A DNA stretch of 64,000 bases from positions 1 to 64,000 of the forward strand of contig FZRE01000005.1 of the NCBI GenBank assembly GCA_900199655.1, given 5' to 3'. The notes below the pieces were generated by a model. That model ran no database searches. It was not told where the DNA came from and saw only the letters and a list, made by a program, of their open reading frames with translations. This stretch comes from Prevotellaceae bacterium KH2P17. Its GTDB lineage: Bacteria; Bacteroidota; Bacteroidia; Bacteroidales; Bacteroidaceae. Shown here piece by piece: positions 27,874 to 37,485 of this stretch; the stretch's first letter is position 1, and each line of letters opens with the position of its first letter. The position numbers and the translations under genes were made by a program.

Positions 27874-28466
27874 AGCAGCGCCAAACCCACCACAGAAGCA
27901 GGGCTCTGGCTGATGTTCTTACGGAACAGAGCCAGCGCCTTGCTGATATGACGCTCAACTATCTTGACCGAGATGCCCAGCTGCTGGGCTATTTCCCGGT
28001 TCTTCATTCCCTCCGTCCGGCTCATGATGAAGATCTGCCTTGTACGTGGCGAGAGCCTTTCCATGACGTGGTTAATCTGCCGCTGCAGTTCATCATAGAG
28101 CAGTTCGGTGTCGGTGGAGTTCAGCATGTCGTAGTTGTACAGCCGCTCCTCGCCCGCAACGTGAGCCAGATGAACTGTCTGGTAGCCGTTTACAATGGCC
28201 TGGTGCTTCAGGTAGTTGATGCAGCCGTTGCGCACCATCGTGAAGAGCAGCGCCTGGAGCGACACGTAGGTAAGCGTCTGCCGGCGCTCCCACAGGCGCA
28301 CGAAGCAGTCCTGCAGAATGTCTTCCGTATCGTCTACATCGGCAACAAAGTGCGAGGCATAGTTTCTGAGGCGGGGATAGAAAGTCTTGAAAACAAATTC
28401 ATAGGCTTCGGCCTTGCCCTCGCGAACCTCGTCTATCAGCAGTTCATTGTCCGTATAATAGCGCAT
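27855..28466 (-). CDS. ECF-type RNA polymerase sigma-70 factor of the N-glycan locus
   Basis: 203 residues with sigma region 2 (YEFVFKTFYPRLRNYASHFV, DTEDILQDCFVRLWE) and region 4 (MSRTEGMKNREIAQQLGIS). SusCD-linked ECF factors of this kind are held by a FecR anti-sigma until the TonB-dependent receptor binds its ligand. The fecR gene and an STN-bearing susC lie divergently next door, so the three form one signalling unit. It has a well-formed own promoter. Confidence 0.93.
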   Translation of the reverse strand: MRYYTDNELLIDEVREGKAEAYEFVFKTFYPRLRNYASHFVADVDDTEDILQDCFVRLWERRQTLTYVSLQALLFTMVRNGCINYLKHQAIVNGYQTVHLAHVAGEERLYNYDMLNSTDTELLYDELQRQINHVMERLSPRTRQIFIMSRTEGMKNREIAQQLGISVKIVERHISKALALFRKNISQSPASVVGLALLQWLAS

Positions 28467-28491
28467 GTTACCCGGTTAGAGTTTAATCATG

Positions 28492-28523
28492 CAAATATAA
28501 TCAATATTCGGTACACCCCCAAA
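28492..28523 (-). promoter_or_regulatory. Promoter of the ECF sigma gene
   Basis: Minus strand -33 TTTG (28520-28523) and -7 TATATTTG (28492-28499), 20 bp apart, a near-perfect housekeeping promoter. The start codon is 26 bp downstream. Confidence 0.75.
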
Positions 28524-28605
28524 AGTTTGCCTTTCTTTTCATCTAAAAGCATCGTCGCGCCCGTTGGTCAGCTGTTTTGGCAGCGCTGCTGTTACCCTGC
28601 TGCTC

Positions 28606-28800
28606 TGTCTTTCGTCTGTTTCAGACAGAGTAAAGTTATTCTGTTACTGTGTCTTTTGTCTTTTTCAGACAGAGTAACAAAGTAATTTTTTGCAGCTACT
28701 GTTATTCTGTTACTCTGTCTTTCGTCTTTTTCAGACAGAGTAAAGTTATTCTGTTACTGTGTCTTTTATCTTTTTCAGACAGAGTAGCAAAGTAGTTTCT
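28606..28800. repeat. Alternating TTACTCTGTCT/AGACAGAGTAA hairpins with 44/66/44-bp spacing
   Basis: CAGACAGAG begins at 28622, 28666, 28732 and 28776 (steps 44, 66, 44). Inverted TCTGTTACTSTGTCT motifs lie between, making hairpins such as TTACTCTGTCT-n12-AGACAGAGTAA. The segment starting at 28622 is repeated at 28732, a 110-bp period (5 x 22). It belongs to the same family as 18521-18650 and 18888-19151. Confidence 0.85.
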
Positions 28801-28855
28801 CGATAGGAAAGAGGTTTGGCAGAAAGCTGCAAAGCCTGTTCCATTCGCTGCAGAT

Positions 28856-28999
28856 ATCATCCCCTCCTCCGCCTCCCCTTCCAAGGGGAGGAACCGTTGG
28901 GTATCTATCTGCTTATCAGTAAGGACAAACAGAAGGACTATAGTTGTAAAGTAAACTGGTATCCTCCCCTTGAAAAGGGGAGGCGGAGGAGGGGATGAT
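28856..28999. repeat. Composite G/C-rich element with perfect 25-bp inverted ends
   Basis: The left arm 28856-28880 (ATCATCCCCTCCTCCGCC...) is the exact reverse complement of 28975-28999. Each arm also folds on itself as CCTCCCCTT/AAGGGGAGG. The family is the same as 18719-18830 but with the inner and outer parts arranged the other way round. Between the arms are about 95 bp without recognisable content. Confidence 0.85.
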
Positions 29000-29072
29000 G
29001 CCCCAGCAGCAGGTCTTTTGAAAGTGAACCGGCAAACTGTTGGAAATCAACAGCTTACAAGCAAGGTTGTAA

Positions 29073-29156
29073 AAGCTGTCATTCAAGGCCCTTGAATGGC
29101 ACCTTCAAGGTCGTTGAAGGATAGCTTCAGGGAGCTTGAAGCATAGCTCCGGCAAA
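29073..29156 (+). repeat. 22-bp-unit repeat element, copy 3
   Basis: An inverted half (AAGCTGTCATTCAAGG) is followed by three 22-bp units at 29091, 29113 and 29135. The last unit differs from the last unit of the 9321-9405 copy at only one position, and both end GGCAAA. It reads toward fecR, whose start is 100 bp downstream. Confidence 0.85.
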
Positions 29157-29255
29157 ACCGTCGGGCAGAAGGCAGGCCGCAAGAGAAAAAAACAGCCATG
29201 TGGGGGGTGGGTATCGGGACGCCCGGTTGTTATAAGAGTAGACAGTAACCTAAAT

Positions 29256-30221
29256 ATGCCAGAAGATATCAAACAATTAGCCGTCAGATATTTCGAGGGA
29301 GTCATCACCCGCGACGAGGAAAGCGCGCTGCTTGCTTACGTGGAGCAGAGCGAGGAAAACCGTGCGCGGTTTCGCCAATGTGAGGCGGAGTGGAACGCCC
29401 ATCAGTCGGTCAGCCTGCCTACCAGGCAGGCGTGGGAACGGCTGCAGGGGCGCCTGATGATGCTGGAAGAGCGCCCGGCTCGTACCGTAAGGCTGTGGCG
29501 CCGCGTTGCGGCAGCCGTTGCCGTGGTGCTGTTGCTGGCCGGCACAGCCGCCGTTACGTGGCGGCTGGCAGGCAGCAGGGCCGAGAGCTACTGCACCCTT
29601 ACGGCCCCCATGGGCAGCAAGTCGCGCCTCGCGCTGCCCGATGGTTCCGTAGTGTGGCTCAACGCCGGCTCTACGCTGCGCTATTCAACCCTCTTCGGCC
29701 ACAAGAACCGCCGCGTTGAGCTGAGCGGCGAGGGCTACTTTGAGGTGGCAAAGCATAACGGAGCCGAGTTTACCGTGCACACCTCGGGCTACGATGTGGT
29801 GGTAAAGGGCACCAAGTTCGACGTCTCCGCCTACAGCGACGACCAGTTCATAACCACCTCGCTCATGGAGGGCAGCGTGCTCATTAACCACGGGCGCGAC
29901 CACCTGATGATGAAACCCGGCGAGATGGTGACGCTTGACACCGCCACCGGAGAGTTTACCAAGACCGCTGTAACCAGTGACGGCAGGGCCTGGCTGCACA
30001 ACATGGCCGACTTCGACGACATCACCCTGGCCGACCTGGCCAAAATCCTCTCCCGCCAATACGACGTGCAGATACACATCAAATCGGCCCAGGCAGCTGC
30101 TGTAAGGCTCTCAATCTCGCTGCGCAACAAGGAGACCATCGACGAGGTTCTTGATGCCCTGCAGAAGGTAACGGGCACCCGCGTGACGCGGCACGACAAG
30201 GATATCTACATCAGTCAGTAG
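29256..30221 (+). CDS. FecR-family anti-sigma factor
   Basis: The start at 29256 (MPEDIKQLAVRYFEG) was preferred to an ATG at 29136, whose extra 40 codons read through the repeat element and contain no domain. The 321-residue protein has a cytoplasmic N-terminus of about 80 residues that would bind the sigma factor. One membrane helix (about 84-102) follows. A periplasmic FecR domain (LPDGSVVWLNAGSTLRYS) and a C-terminal DUF4974-like/STN-type domain complete it. It relays the signal from the SusC at 30307 to the ECF factor at 27855. Confidence 0.9.
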   Translation: MPEDIKQLAVRYFEGVITRDEESALLAYVEQSEENRARFRQCEAEWNAHQSVSLPTRQAWERLQGRLMMLEERPARTVRLWRRVAAAVAVVLLLAGTAAVTWRLAGSRAESYCTLTAPMGSKSRLALPDGSVVWLNAGSTLRYSTLFGHKNRRVELSGEGYFEVAKHNGAEFTVHTSGYDVVVKGTKFDVSAYSDDQFITTSLMEGSVLINHGRDHLMMKPGEMVTLDTATGEFTKTAVTSDGRAWLHNMADFDDITLADLAKILSRQYDVQIHIKSAQAAAVRLSISLRNKETIDEVLDALQKVTGTRVTRHDKDIYISQ

Positions 30222-30306
30222 CACCGGCCCCTGCGAAAGCTGCCGGCAAAGCTGACATGAACAGAGATTATACGAACTATCTAACTTAAATTTATTGTAA
30301 AACACT

Positions 30307-33300
30307 ATGAAGGAAAAGCAAATGAAATTGCTCAGACTCTTTCTTTTCGCTGCATTGTGTTTCGGCGCTGCAGGCGTTCGGGCCCAGAACGTGACAAAAA
30401 CGTTCAGGAACGAGACGCTCAGGAACGTGCTGAAGGAAGTGGAACGACAAACAAAGATGTCCGTTATCTACAAGGTAGACGAGGTGAACGCAAACAAGAA
30501 AGTTACCGCTACGTTCAGGTCTACGCCTGTTCGCGAGGTGTTGAGTAAGGTTCTGGACGACGGTCTCGACTACGAGATTGACAACCGGATGATTACCATC
30601 CACCGCCGCGATGTGCAAACGGCGAGACAGGTTAGGCAGAACGACCGGAACAAAACCGTAAAAGGGCAGGTGCTCGACGAGAAGGGCGAGCCCGTTATCG
30701 GCGCCACCATCAAGGTAAAAGGCACCACGCTGGCCACCGTGTCGGATGTAGACGGCAACTTTGCCATCACCGTTCCCGAAGGCAGCAAGCTCACAGTGTC
30801 GTACCTGGGTTATGCCGACAAGGAGATTGCGGCCGACCAGAGCAACGTTACTGTCAGCATGTTGCAGGATGAAAAGATGCTTGGAGAGGTTGTGGTAACG
30901 GCACTCGGCATACAGAAAGAGGCCAAGGCGCTGTCGTACAACGTACAACAGATAAACAACGACCAGGTTACCGGCGTGAAGGATGCAAGCTTCATGAACG
31001 CACTCTCGGGCAAGGTGGCCGGCGTTGAGATAAACTCCAGCTCGTCAGGTATCGGCGGTGGAGTGAAGGTTGTGATGCGTGGTGCCAAGTCAATCAGCAA
31101 CAATAACAATGCTCTCTACGTAATCGACGGCATTCCCATGCCCTCACTGCAGACGGCGCAGCCATCTGATTATTTCTCTGGTCAGGGCCAGTCGGGCGAT
31201 GGCGCCTCAATGATTAACCCCGAGGATATAGAGGCTATCTCCGTTCTGAGCGGTGCCGCAGCCTCTGCCCTCTATGGCAGCGAGGCCCAGAACGGCGTCA
31301 TTATGATTAAGACCCGCCGCGGTCAGGAAGGCCGCACCACGGTAACCTATAGCAACAACACTTCTTTCTTCAGTCCGTTTGTTACGCCCGAGTTTCAGAA
31401 CACCTATGGTGCTGCAGCAGGCGAGTTCAGCAGCTGGGGCGACAAACTTGGCACTCCAAGCAGTTATGACCCGCTCGACTTCTACCAAACGGGCTACAAC
31501 GTGGGCAACTCCGTTACCCTTTCAACGGGCACGGAGAAGAACCAGACCTTCGTGTCGCTGGCTTCTACCAATGCCGAGGGCATTGTGCAGAACAACACGC
31601 TGGCACGTTACAACTTCGCCATACGCAACAGCACGAGCATGCTGAACGACAAGCTGCACCTTGACTTGAGTGCAATGTACATGAACATACGCGAAAATAA
31701 CATGGTCTCCGAGGGCCAGTACATGAACCCCATCGTGCCAGTGTACCTGCTCTCGCCCAGCTACAGCCTTGAGACTTACCAGTTGTACGAAATGTACAAC
31801 GAAAGTAGAAACTTCAAGACCCAGTACTGGCCGTGGGGCAACCAGGGCATCGGCATGCAGAATCCGTACTGGATTACCAACCGCGACAACCTGACCAACC
31901 ACAAGAACCGCTTCATGGTGAGCGGCGGACTGACCTATGACATCGTTAAGGGACTGTCGTTGGCTGCTCGTGCCAAGATGGATTACACCTCTGCCCGCTA
32001 TGAGAAAATGTACAGCGCGACCACCGACGGCATCTTTGCTGACAAGTACGGCTACTACGGAAAGGATGATGACACCACCCATCAGCTGTACGGCGACGTG
32101 ATGTTGAACTTCGATAAGTACTTCGGCGACTTCTCTCTCACGGGCTCGGCCGGTGCCAGCATCCAGGATATCGACTACAAGTTCTTCTCTTTAGGGGGCA
32201 ACTTGAACTCCGTGCCCAATGAGTTCTCATTCAATAACCTTAACGTGTCGAGCCTCAAACCGGTTGAAACACGGTACCACGACCAGGTGCAGTCGCTCTT
32301 TGCCACTGCCCAGGTGGGCTGGCAGAGCAAGCTCTATCTCGACCTGACGGGCCGTATTGACTGGGCTTCGGCACTGGCATGGACCGATGCAAAGTCGGTG
32401 GCTTACCCCTCGGTGGGTCTCACCGCCATTCTCACTGACCTCATACCGGGGCTGAAGAACAACGTGCTCTCGTTTCTGAAACTGCGCGGCAGCTACAGCG
32501 AAGTAGGTAATGCGCCCAAGCGCTTTGTACCTTACCAGACCTATCCGTTCCAGTCGGGCACGCCCTCAACCACCACTACGTATCCTAACAACGACATCAA
32601 ACCCGAACGAACCAAGGCTTGGGAAGTGGGAATGGAGTCACACTTCTGGGGCAACAAGGTCAACCTGAACGTTTCGCTCTACAAGACTTCAACCTTTAAC
32701 CAGCTCTTCAATCCTATGTTACCGAGCACTTCGGGCTACAAGTCCATATATATAAACGGTGGCCGGATAGACAACAAGGGTATTGAGGTGAGCCTCACGC
32801 TCAATCAGCCACTTGGTCCGGTCGACTGGTCTTCAACCTTCACCTACTCTCTTAACCGCAATAAGGTAGTCAGGTTGCTCAAACCTACCACGCTGTCAAA
32901 CGGGCTCACGGTGTCGCAAGACCATCTGGACCTTGTCAGCCTGGGCAATGTGAAGAGCATGATAAAGGAAGGCGGCTCCATGGGGGACTTATATGTAACG
33001 GCCCTGAATACTGACTTCCACGGTTTTATTGATGTTGACTTTGTGAACAATACGGTATCAATCGATCACAATGCAGGCCCTTATCACGACGGCTACATTT
33101 ACGCCGGAAACTCTCAGGCCAAGTATCGCATGGGATGGCGCAATAGCTTCAGCTGGAAAGGTCTGTCGCTCGGCTTCCTCATCAACGCCCGAGTAGGCGG
33201 CGTGGGTGTATCCATGACGCAGGCCATGATGGACAACTTCGGCACTTCTAAGGCATCAGCAGATGCGCGCGATGCCGGTGGCGTGTACGTGAATGGCGGC

Positions 33301-33609
33301 CTGGTACCGGCCGCACAGAAGTGGTTCCAGACCGTTGGTGCAGGCGCCGGTTCTATGTATGTGTACAGTGCAACCAACGTGAGGCTGGCAGAACTCTCGC
33401 TGGGTTACGATGTTCCAATCACCCAGTGGGTGCCTTGGATAAAGGGATTGAACCTTGCTTTCACCGGCCGTAACCTGCTGATGTTCTACTGCAAGTCACC
33501 TTTCGACCCCGAACTGACGGCCAGCACGGGCACCGGATTTGATGGTATGGACTACTTCATGTTGCCAAGCCTGCGAAACTTAGGCTTCTCTGTACGTGTT
33601 AAATTCTAA
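30307..33609 (+). CDS. SusC-family TonB-dependent transducer with N-terminal STN domain
   Basis: 1100 residues. A signal peptide ends near 26. An STN signalling domain lies at about 30-100 (LRNVLKEVERQTKMSVIYK), a carboxypeptidase-regulatory-like domain at about 117-190, and a TonB box (LGEVVVTALG) near 192-201, then plug and barrel. The STN domain contacts FecR, so this receptor both imports oligosaccharide and reports its arrival. It follows fecR by 85 bp and is followed by susD. By context the ligand is an N-glycan-derived oligosaccharide. Confidence 0.94.
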   Translation: MKEKQMKLLRLFLFAALCFGAAGVRAQNVTKTFRNETLRNVLKEVERQTKMSVIYKVDEVNANKKVTATFRSTPVREVLSKVLDDGLDYEIDNRMITIHRRDVQTARQVRQNDRNKTVKGQVLDEKGEPVIGATIKVKGTTLATVSDVDGNFAITVPEGSKLTVSYLGYADKEIAADQSNVTVSMLQDEKMLGEVVVTALGIQKEAKALSYNVQQINNDQVTGVKDASFMNALSGKVAGVEINSSSSGIGGGVKVVMRGAKSISNNNNALYVIDGIPMPSLQTAQPSDYFSGQGQSGDGASMINPEDIEAISVLSGAAASALYGSEAQNGVIMIKTRRGQEGRTTVTYSNNTSFFSPFVTPEFQNTYGAAAGEFSSWGDKLGTPSSYDPLDFYQTGYNVGNSVTLSTGTEKNQTFVSLASTNAEGIVQNNTLARYNFAIRNSTSMLNDKLHLDLSAMYMNIRENNMVSEGQYMNPIVPVYLLSPSYSLETYQLYEMYNESRNFKTQYWPWGNQGIGMQNPYWITNRDNLTNHKNRFMVSGGLTYDIVKGLSLAARAKMDYTSARYEKMYSATTDGIFADKYGYYGKDDDTTHQLYGDVMLNFDKYFGDFSLTGSAGASIQDIDYKFFSLGGNLNSVPNEFSFNNLNVSSLKPVETRYHDQVQSLFATAQVGWQSKLYLDLTGRIDWASALAWTDAKSVAYPSVGLTAILTDLIPGLKNNVLSFLKLRGSYSEVGNAPKRFVPYQTYPFQSGTPSTTTTYPNNDIKPERTKAWEVGMESHFWGNKVNLNVSLYKTSTFNQLFNPMLPSTSGYKSIYINGGRIDNKGIEVSLTLNQPLGPVDWSSTFTYSLNRNKVVRLLKPTTLSNGLTVSQDHLDLVSLGNVKSMIKEGGSMGDLYVTALNTDFHGFIDVDFVNNTVSIDHNAGPYHDGYIYAGNSQAKYRMGWRNSFSWKGLSLGFLINARVGGVGVSMTQAMMDNFGTSKASADARDAGGVYVNGGLVPAAQKWFQTVGAGAGSMYVYSATNVRLAELSLGYDVPITQWVPWIKGLNLAFTGRNLLMFYCKSPFDPELTASTGTGFDGMDYFMLPSLRNLGFSVRVKF

Positions 33610-33622
33610 AAGTAAGAAGATA

Positions 33623-35218
33623 ATGAAAATGAAATCAAGCAATATACGCTCCTTAGGAGGCTTCCTGCTTGCCGGCGGCTTGCTGCTCAGCTCATGTACC
33701 GGCGAGTTCGAGAAGTGGAACATCAATCCCGATGAAGCCACGAAGGAAGACATGACACACGACAACCTGAACACCGGCTCCTACTTTTCGCAGATGGAGC
33801 GAGGCGTCTTCGTAGTGGGCAAAGACATGGGCGGCGAGTATCAGATTACACAGGCACTGGAGGGAGATCTCTATGCCAGCTATCTTGCTCCTACCATGAA
33901 ATGGAACAATGACAACCGAAACGACCAGTATGTGCTATACATGCCGTGGTGCAACGCTCCCTTTAACGATGCTTATGAACGAGTGATGCAGCCCTGGCTG
34001 GAAATCAGGAAGGTTTCTGAAGATAACTCGCCGGCGCTGGCCATGGCAACAGTCATTAAAGTGCTGGCCATGCAACGCGTCACTGATACATACGGACCAA
34101 TCCCTTACAGCAAGTTCGGTACGGCCGTGCAGGTTCCCTACGACAGCCAAGAAGAGGTGTACAACCAGATGTTCAAGGAACTGGCAGATGCCATCAACGT
34201 GCTCACCGCCTATGCCAATGGTAGCTCCGACAGCTACTTGGCAGACTATGATAACGTCTACTCTGGCAATGTTGTCAAGTGGATAAGGTTGGCCAACACC
34301 CTTCGCTTGCGTATGTCCATGCGTATATCTTATGTCAACGAGGACAAAGCCAAGCAGGAAGCACAGGCTGCCATCAACAATACTTACGGCTTAATGCAAA
34401 CTGCCGATGATGATGCCGTGCTGCACCAGTCAACCAAACTCACATTTATTCATCCGCTCTACGAGATTGGCACCAGCTGGGATGATGAGCATATGAGCGC
34501 TACTATGGAGTGTTATCTCAACGGATATGCCGACCCTCGCGTGGCTGCTTATTTCCTTCCGGCCACTGCCACGTCACTTTACAAGGGCATACGCAATGGC
34601 AAATCGAACATTCAGAAGAGCCAATACCAGTCTAATACCTCGCGTATGAATTATGGAGCAGGCACAGATATGGAGTGGATGCACGCCGCCGAAGCCTACT
34701 TCCTGATGGCAGAAGCCAAGCTGCGGTGGGATATCGGCACGATGACAGCTCGCCAGTATTACGAGCAGGGCATACGAGTATCGTTTGCATCGGCCGGCGT
34801 TTCGGGTGCCGACAGTTACCTCTCCAATTCCGAGAGGCTGCCTCTGAGCACCTATGTCGACCCAGCCAGCAACCGGTCTACTGATGTTTCGTCCATGCTC
34901 TCCATGCTTCCGGTAGCCTGGGACGATGCTGCCAGCGCTGAAACAAACCTCGAACGTATCGCCATTCAGAAGTGGATAGCCACCTATCCTGATGGTCAGG
35001 AAGCCTGGAGCAACATGCGTCGTACGGGCTGGCCGGGCTGGGTTCGCATTGAGACCTACCGTTTCCAGAACGAAGTAAGGGATGGAGAAATGATTAGCCG
35101 GCTTAAGTTCCCAACCACTGAATACACCAACAACACCGACAACACGAATGCTGCAGCAAGCCTGCTGAATGGTGCCGATGCGGCCGGTACACGCCTGTGG
35201 TGGGATGTCAAGAGATAA
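33623..35218 (+). CDS. SusD-family lipoprotein (SusD-like_2 type), N-glycan locus
   Basis: The start at 33623 (MKMKSSNIRSLGG) gives 531 residues; an upstream in-frame ATG at 33596 lies inside susC. Lipobox LLLSSC is followed by TGEFEKWNINPDEAT, characteristic of the SusD-like_2 branch. The region with MEWMHAAEAYFLMAEAKLRW is the usual TPR helix. It forms the lid over the SusC at 30307. Confidence 0.92.
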   Translation: MKMKSSNIRSLGGFLLAGGLLLSSCTGEFEKWNINPDEATKEDMTHDNLNTGSYFSQMERGVFVVGKDMGGEYQITQALEGDLYASYLAPTMKWNNDNRNDQYVLYMPWCNAPFNDAYERVMQPWLEIRKVSEDNSPALAMATVIKVLAMQRVTDTYGPIPYSKFGTAVQVPYDSQEEVYNQMFKELADAINVLTAYANGSSDSYLADYDNVYSGNVVKWIRLANTLRLRMSMRISYVNEDKAKQEAQAAINNTYGLMQTADDDAVLHQSTKLTFIHPLYEIGTSWDDEHMSATMECYLNGYADPRVAAYFLPATATSLYKGIRNGKSNIQKSQYQSNTSRMNYGAGTDMEWMHAAEAYFLMAEAKLRWDIGTMTARQYYEQGIRVSFASAGVSGADSYLSNSERLPLSTYVDPASNRSTDVSSMLSMLPVAWDDAASAETNLERIAIQKWIATYPDGQEAWSNMRRTGWPGWVRIETYRFQNEVRDGEMISRLKFPTTEYTNNTDNTNAAASLLNGADAAGTRLWWDVKR

Positions 35219-35248
35219 ACGTCAACGTAATACAAATACAGCAAGAAT

Positions 35249-36247
35249 ATGAAAGCAATCAAATATATAATGGCTCTGGTACTGGCAGGGGGCTTGATGG
35301 CCGCTTGCGACACGGACGTCGAGAACAGGGAGGTCCAGAAACCCCTGACTTACGACGACCTCTACTACCAGAACCTGCGCGATTATAAGGCCAGTGACCA
35401 CTCTATCTCGTTCATGTGGTTTGCTCAGTACGGAGCACAGAACTCCATGGCCGTACGTTTTGCCGGTCTGCCCGACAGTCTCGACATCTGCTCCCTGTGG
35501 GGTGGAATACCCGCAAAGGAGAACACCAAGCTGTGGGATGAGTTGCGTTTCTGCCAGCAGAAGAAAGGCACAAAGATGCTGGTAGTGGCCATCACGCGTA
35601 TTGATGCAGAAACTGATGACCACTCGTTCAAGCAGGCCTACAACGAAGCAAAAGCCATGCCGGAAGGTGAAGAACGTGAGGCAGCGCTCAAGAAGGCTGT
35701 CGAGATGTACGCCGATTACTTCATCGACCAGGTCTTCGAGAACGATCTTGACGGCTTTGATGCCGACTATGAGCCTGAAGGCGACTTCCTCTCGGGCAAC
35801 TACTTCAATGAGTTCATGCAGCATATTGCCCTCTACATGGGTCCGAACCCCGAACAGACGAAGGCCGAGAGGTTAAAACTCATCCAGCAGCGTTACGGCA
35901 ACGGCGTTACCGATACCGACAAGCTGCTCTGCGTAGATGCCCCGGGTTCGCCCTCAACCGAGCTGGTTCCCATCTGCGACTACTACTTCAAGCAGGCTTA
36001 CGGAGGCGGAACGTCCGAGGGCGTGTGGCCCATCGAGAAAACCGTTTTCTGCGAGAACGTGGGCGACAACTGGGCTACAGCATTGCAGGGACTCATCAAC
36101 CAGGCCAAATTCCAGCCGCAGCAAGGCCGCAAGGGAGGCTTCGGAGCCTTCTTCGGACACCGCAACTACAATGTAACGACCTACAACCCGGAGCCTTATA
36201 AGATATTCCGCGACTGCATACAGTACCAGAATCCGGCTATGCATTAA
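35249..36247 (+). CDS. GH18 endo-beta-N-acetylglucosaminidase (surface lipoprotein)
   Basis: 332 residues with a lipoprotein signal (LMAACDTD). The GH18 signature DGxDxDxE is intact as DGFDADYE, residues about 168-175, with Glu 175 as the catalytic acid, so the enzyme should be active. Endoglycosidases of this kind cut the GlcNAc-GlcNAc core of N-glycans at the cell surface. The neighbouring SusCD and DUF1735 proteins are arranged like the Bacteroides thetaiotaomicron locus around BT3983-BT3987. Specificity for high-mannose or complex glycans cannot be read from sequence. Confidence 0.88.
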   Translation: MKAIKYIMALVLAGGLMAACDTDVENREVQKPLTYDDLYYQNLRDYKASDHSISFMWFAQYGAQNSMAVRFAGLPDSLDICSLWGGIPAKENTKLWDELRFCQQKKGTKMLVVAITRIDAETDDHSFKQAYNEAKAMPEGEEREAALKKAVEMYADYFIDQVFENDLDGFDADYEPEGDFLSGNYFNEFMQHIALYMGPNPEQTKAERLKLIQQRYGNGVTDTDKLLCVDAPGSPSTELVPICDYYFKQAYGGGTSEGVWPIEKTVFCENVGDNWATALQGLINQAKFQPQQGRKGGFGAFFGHRNYNVTTYNPEPYKIFRDCIQYQNPAMH

Positions 36248-36269
36248 TAGAACCTAAGAACTTAAGACA

Positions 36270-37451
36270 ATGAAGAAATATTTGTTTTTCGCACTAACCA
36301 TCCTGTTGGGGCTGACCGGATGCAAGGATACACCCGACTTTGGCGACGCCGTCTTCGTTACAGGCACGCTCAGCTCTGCCAATATCCGCTTCCTCGTCGA
36401 CGGCCAGTCGAGCATGGCCCTCACAGTTTCGTCGAGCGCAAAGGCCACGAGCAACGTCGATATAACCATCTCCGCCGACCCTGGTAAGCTCGCTTCGTAC
36501 AACGCAACAACCGGGCGCCAGGCCATCTTGCCGCCAGAGGGAAGCTATTCGCTGAGCAGCGACAAGGTAACTATTGAGGCCGGAAAGGCTCAGTCATCAT
36601 CAGTTGAGATTACGGCCGATGCCGACAAGCTCCAGGAAGGGCAGGCCTACTGCCTCCCTGTGTCTATAACAAAGGTGTCGGGGGGAGATCTCGACGTCCT
36701 TGAGGCATCCCGCACGGCTTATATCGTGTTCTCTAAAGTCATCAACATCAAGGCTGCCGACCTCAACAAGAGCGGCTCTTTCGATATTCCAGGCTTTGCC
36801 GGAGAGGCCAGCCCGGTACGTGCACTGTCGTCTATGACGCTGGAGATGAAGATTAAACCCGAGTCTTTTGGCGGCATCAGCTCGCTGGTGGGCTGTGAGG
36901 AGAACTTCCTCTTCCGCTTTGGTGATGGCGCCGGAAATCCTGACAACAAGCTTCAGCTGGCCAAGGCCTCTATCGGCACGCCCACTCATCCAGACAAGAA
37001 GGACCACTACGAGGCATGGGCAGACGATCCGTTCGATACCGGACGCTGGCATCACTTTGCCGCTGTGTACGACGGAACCTATCTGCGCACCTATCTGGAT
37101 GGTGTTCAGATACAGTCGGTTGAAACCAAGGGCGGCACCATTAACCTGAGTATGGCCTACGACGGGCACTCTTGGGACGATACGTTTGCCATCGGCCGCT
37201 CCGTTGGCCATCAACGTCTCTTCGACGGATTGGTAAGTGAGTGCCGCGTGTGGAACGTGGCCCGCACCCAAGCCCAACTGCAGGACGGCATCTGCTACGT
37301 CGATCCAAAGTCAGAGGGCCTTATTGCCTACTGGCGCTTTAACGGCCAGCTGCAGGACGACGGCACCGTTCTCGACGAAACAGGTCATGGCTACAACGCC
37401 CATCCATGGGGCAACATACAGTGGGTAGACAACCAGAAATGCCCGTTCTAA
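36270..37451 (+). CDS. DUF1735 and LamG-domain surface lipoprotein
   Basis: 393 residues, lipobox LTGCKD. The N-terminal DUF1735-like Ig domain spans about 25-155. The C-terminal concanavalin/LamG domain (about 175-390) includes GRWHHFAAVYDGTYLRTYLDG and DGLVSECRVWNVARTQAQ. Such proteins accompany GH18 endoglycosidases and are thought to bind glycoprotein substrate at the surface. It starts 22 bp after the GH18 gene in the same operon. Confidence 0.85.
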   Translation: MKKYLFFALTILLGLTGCKDTPDFGDAVFVTGTLSSANIRFLVDGQSSMALTVSSSAKATSNVDITISADPGKLASYNATTGRQAILPPEGSYSLSSDKVTIEAGKAQSSSVEITADADKLQEGQAYCLPVSITKVSGGDLDVLEASRTAYIVFSKVINIKAADLNKSGSFDIPGFAGEASPVRALSSMTLEMKIKPESFGGISSLVGCEENFLFRFGDGAGNPDNKLQLAKASIGTPTHPDKKDHYEAWADDPFDTGRWHHFAAVYDGTYLRTYLDGVQIQSVETKGGTINLSMAYDGHSWDDTFAIGRSVGHQRLFDGLVSECRVWNVARTQAQLQDGICYVDPKSEGLIAYWRFNGQLQDDGTVLDETGHGYNAHPWGNIQWVDNQKCPF

Positions 37452-37485
37452 TTAATGACTAACCTACTTAAATCCCAGTAAGAAT

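Noticed and set aside
29136-29255. Extended N-terminus of the FecR protein
   Set aside because: The added 40 residues read through the end of the 22-bp repeat element; family members start at the position corresponding to 29256.
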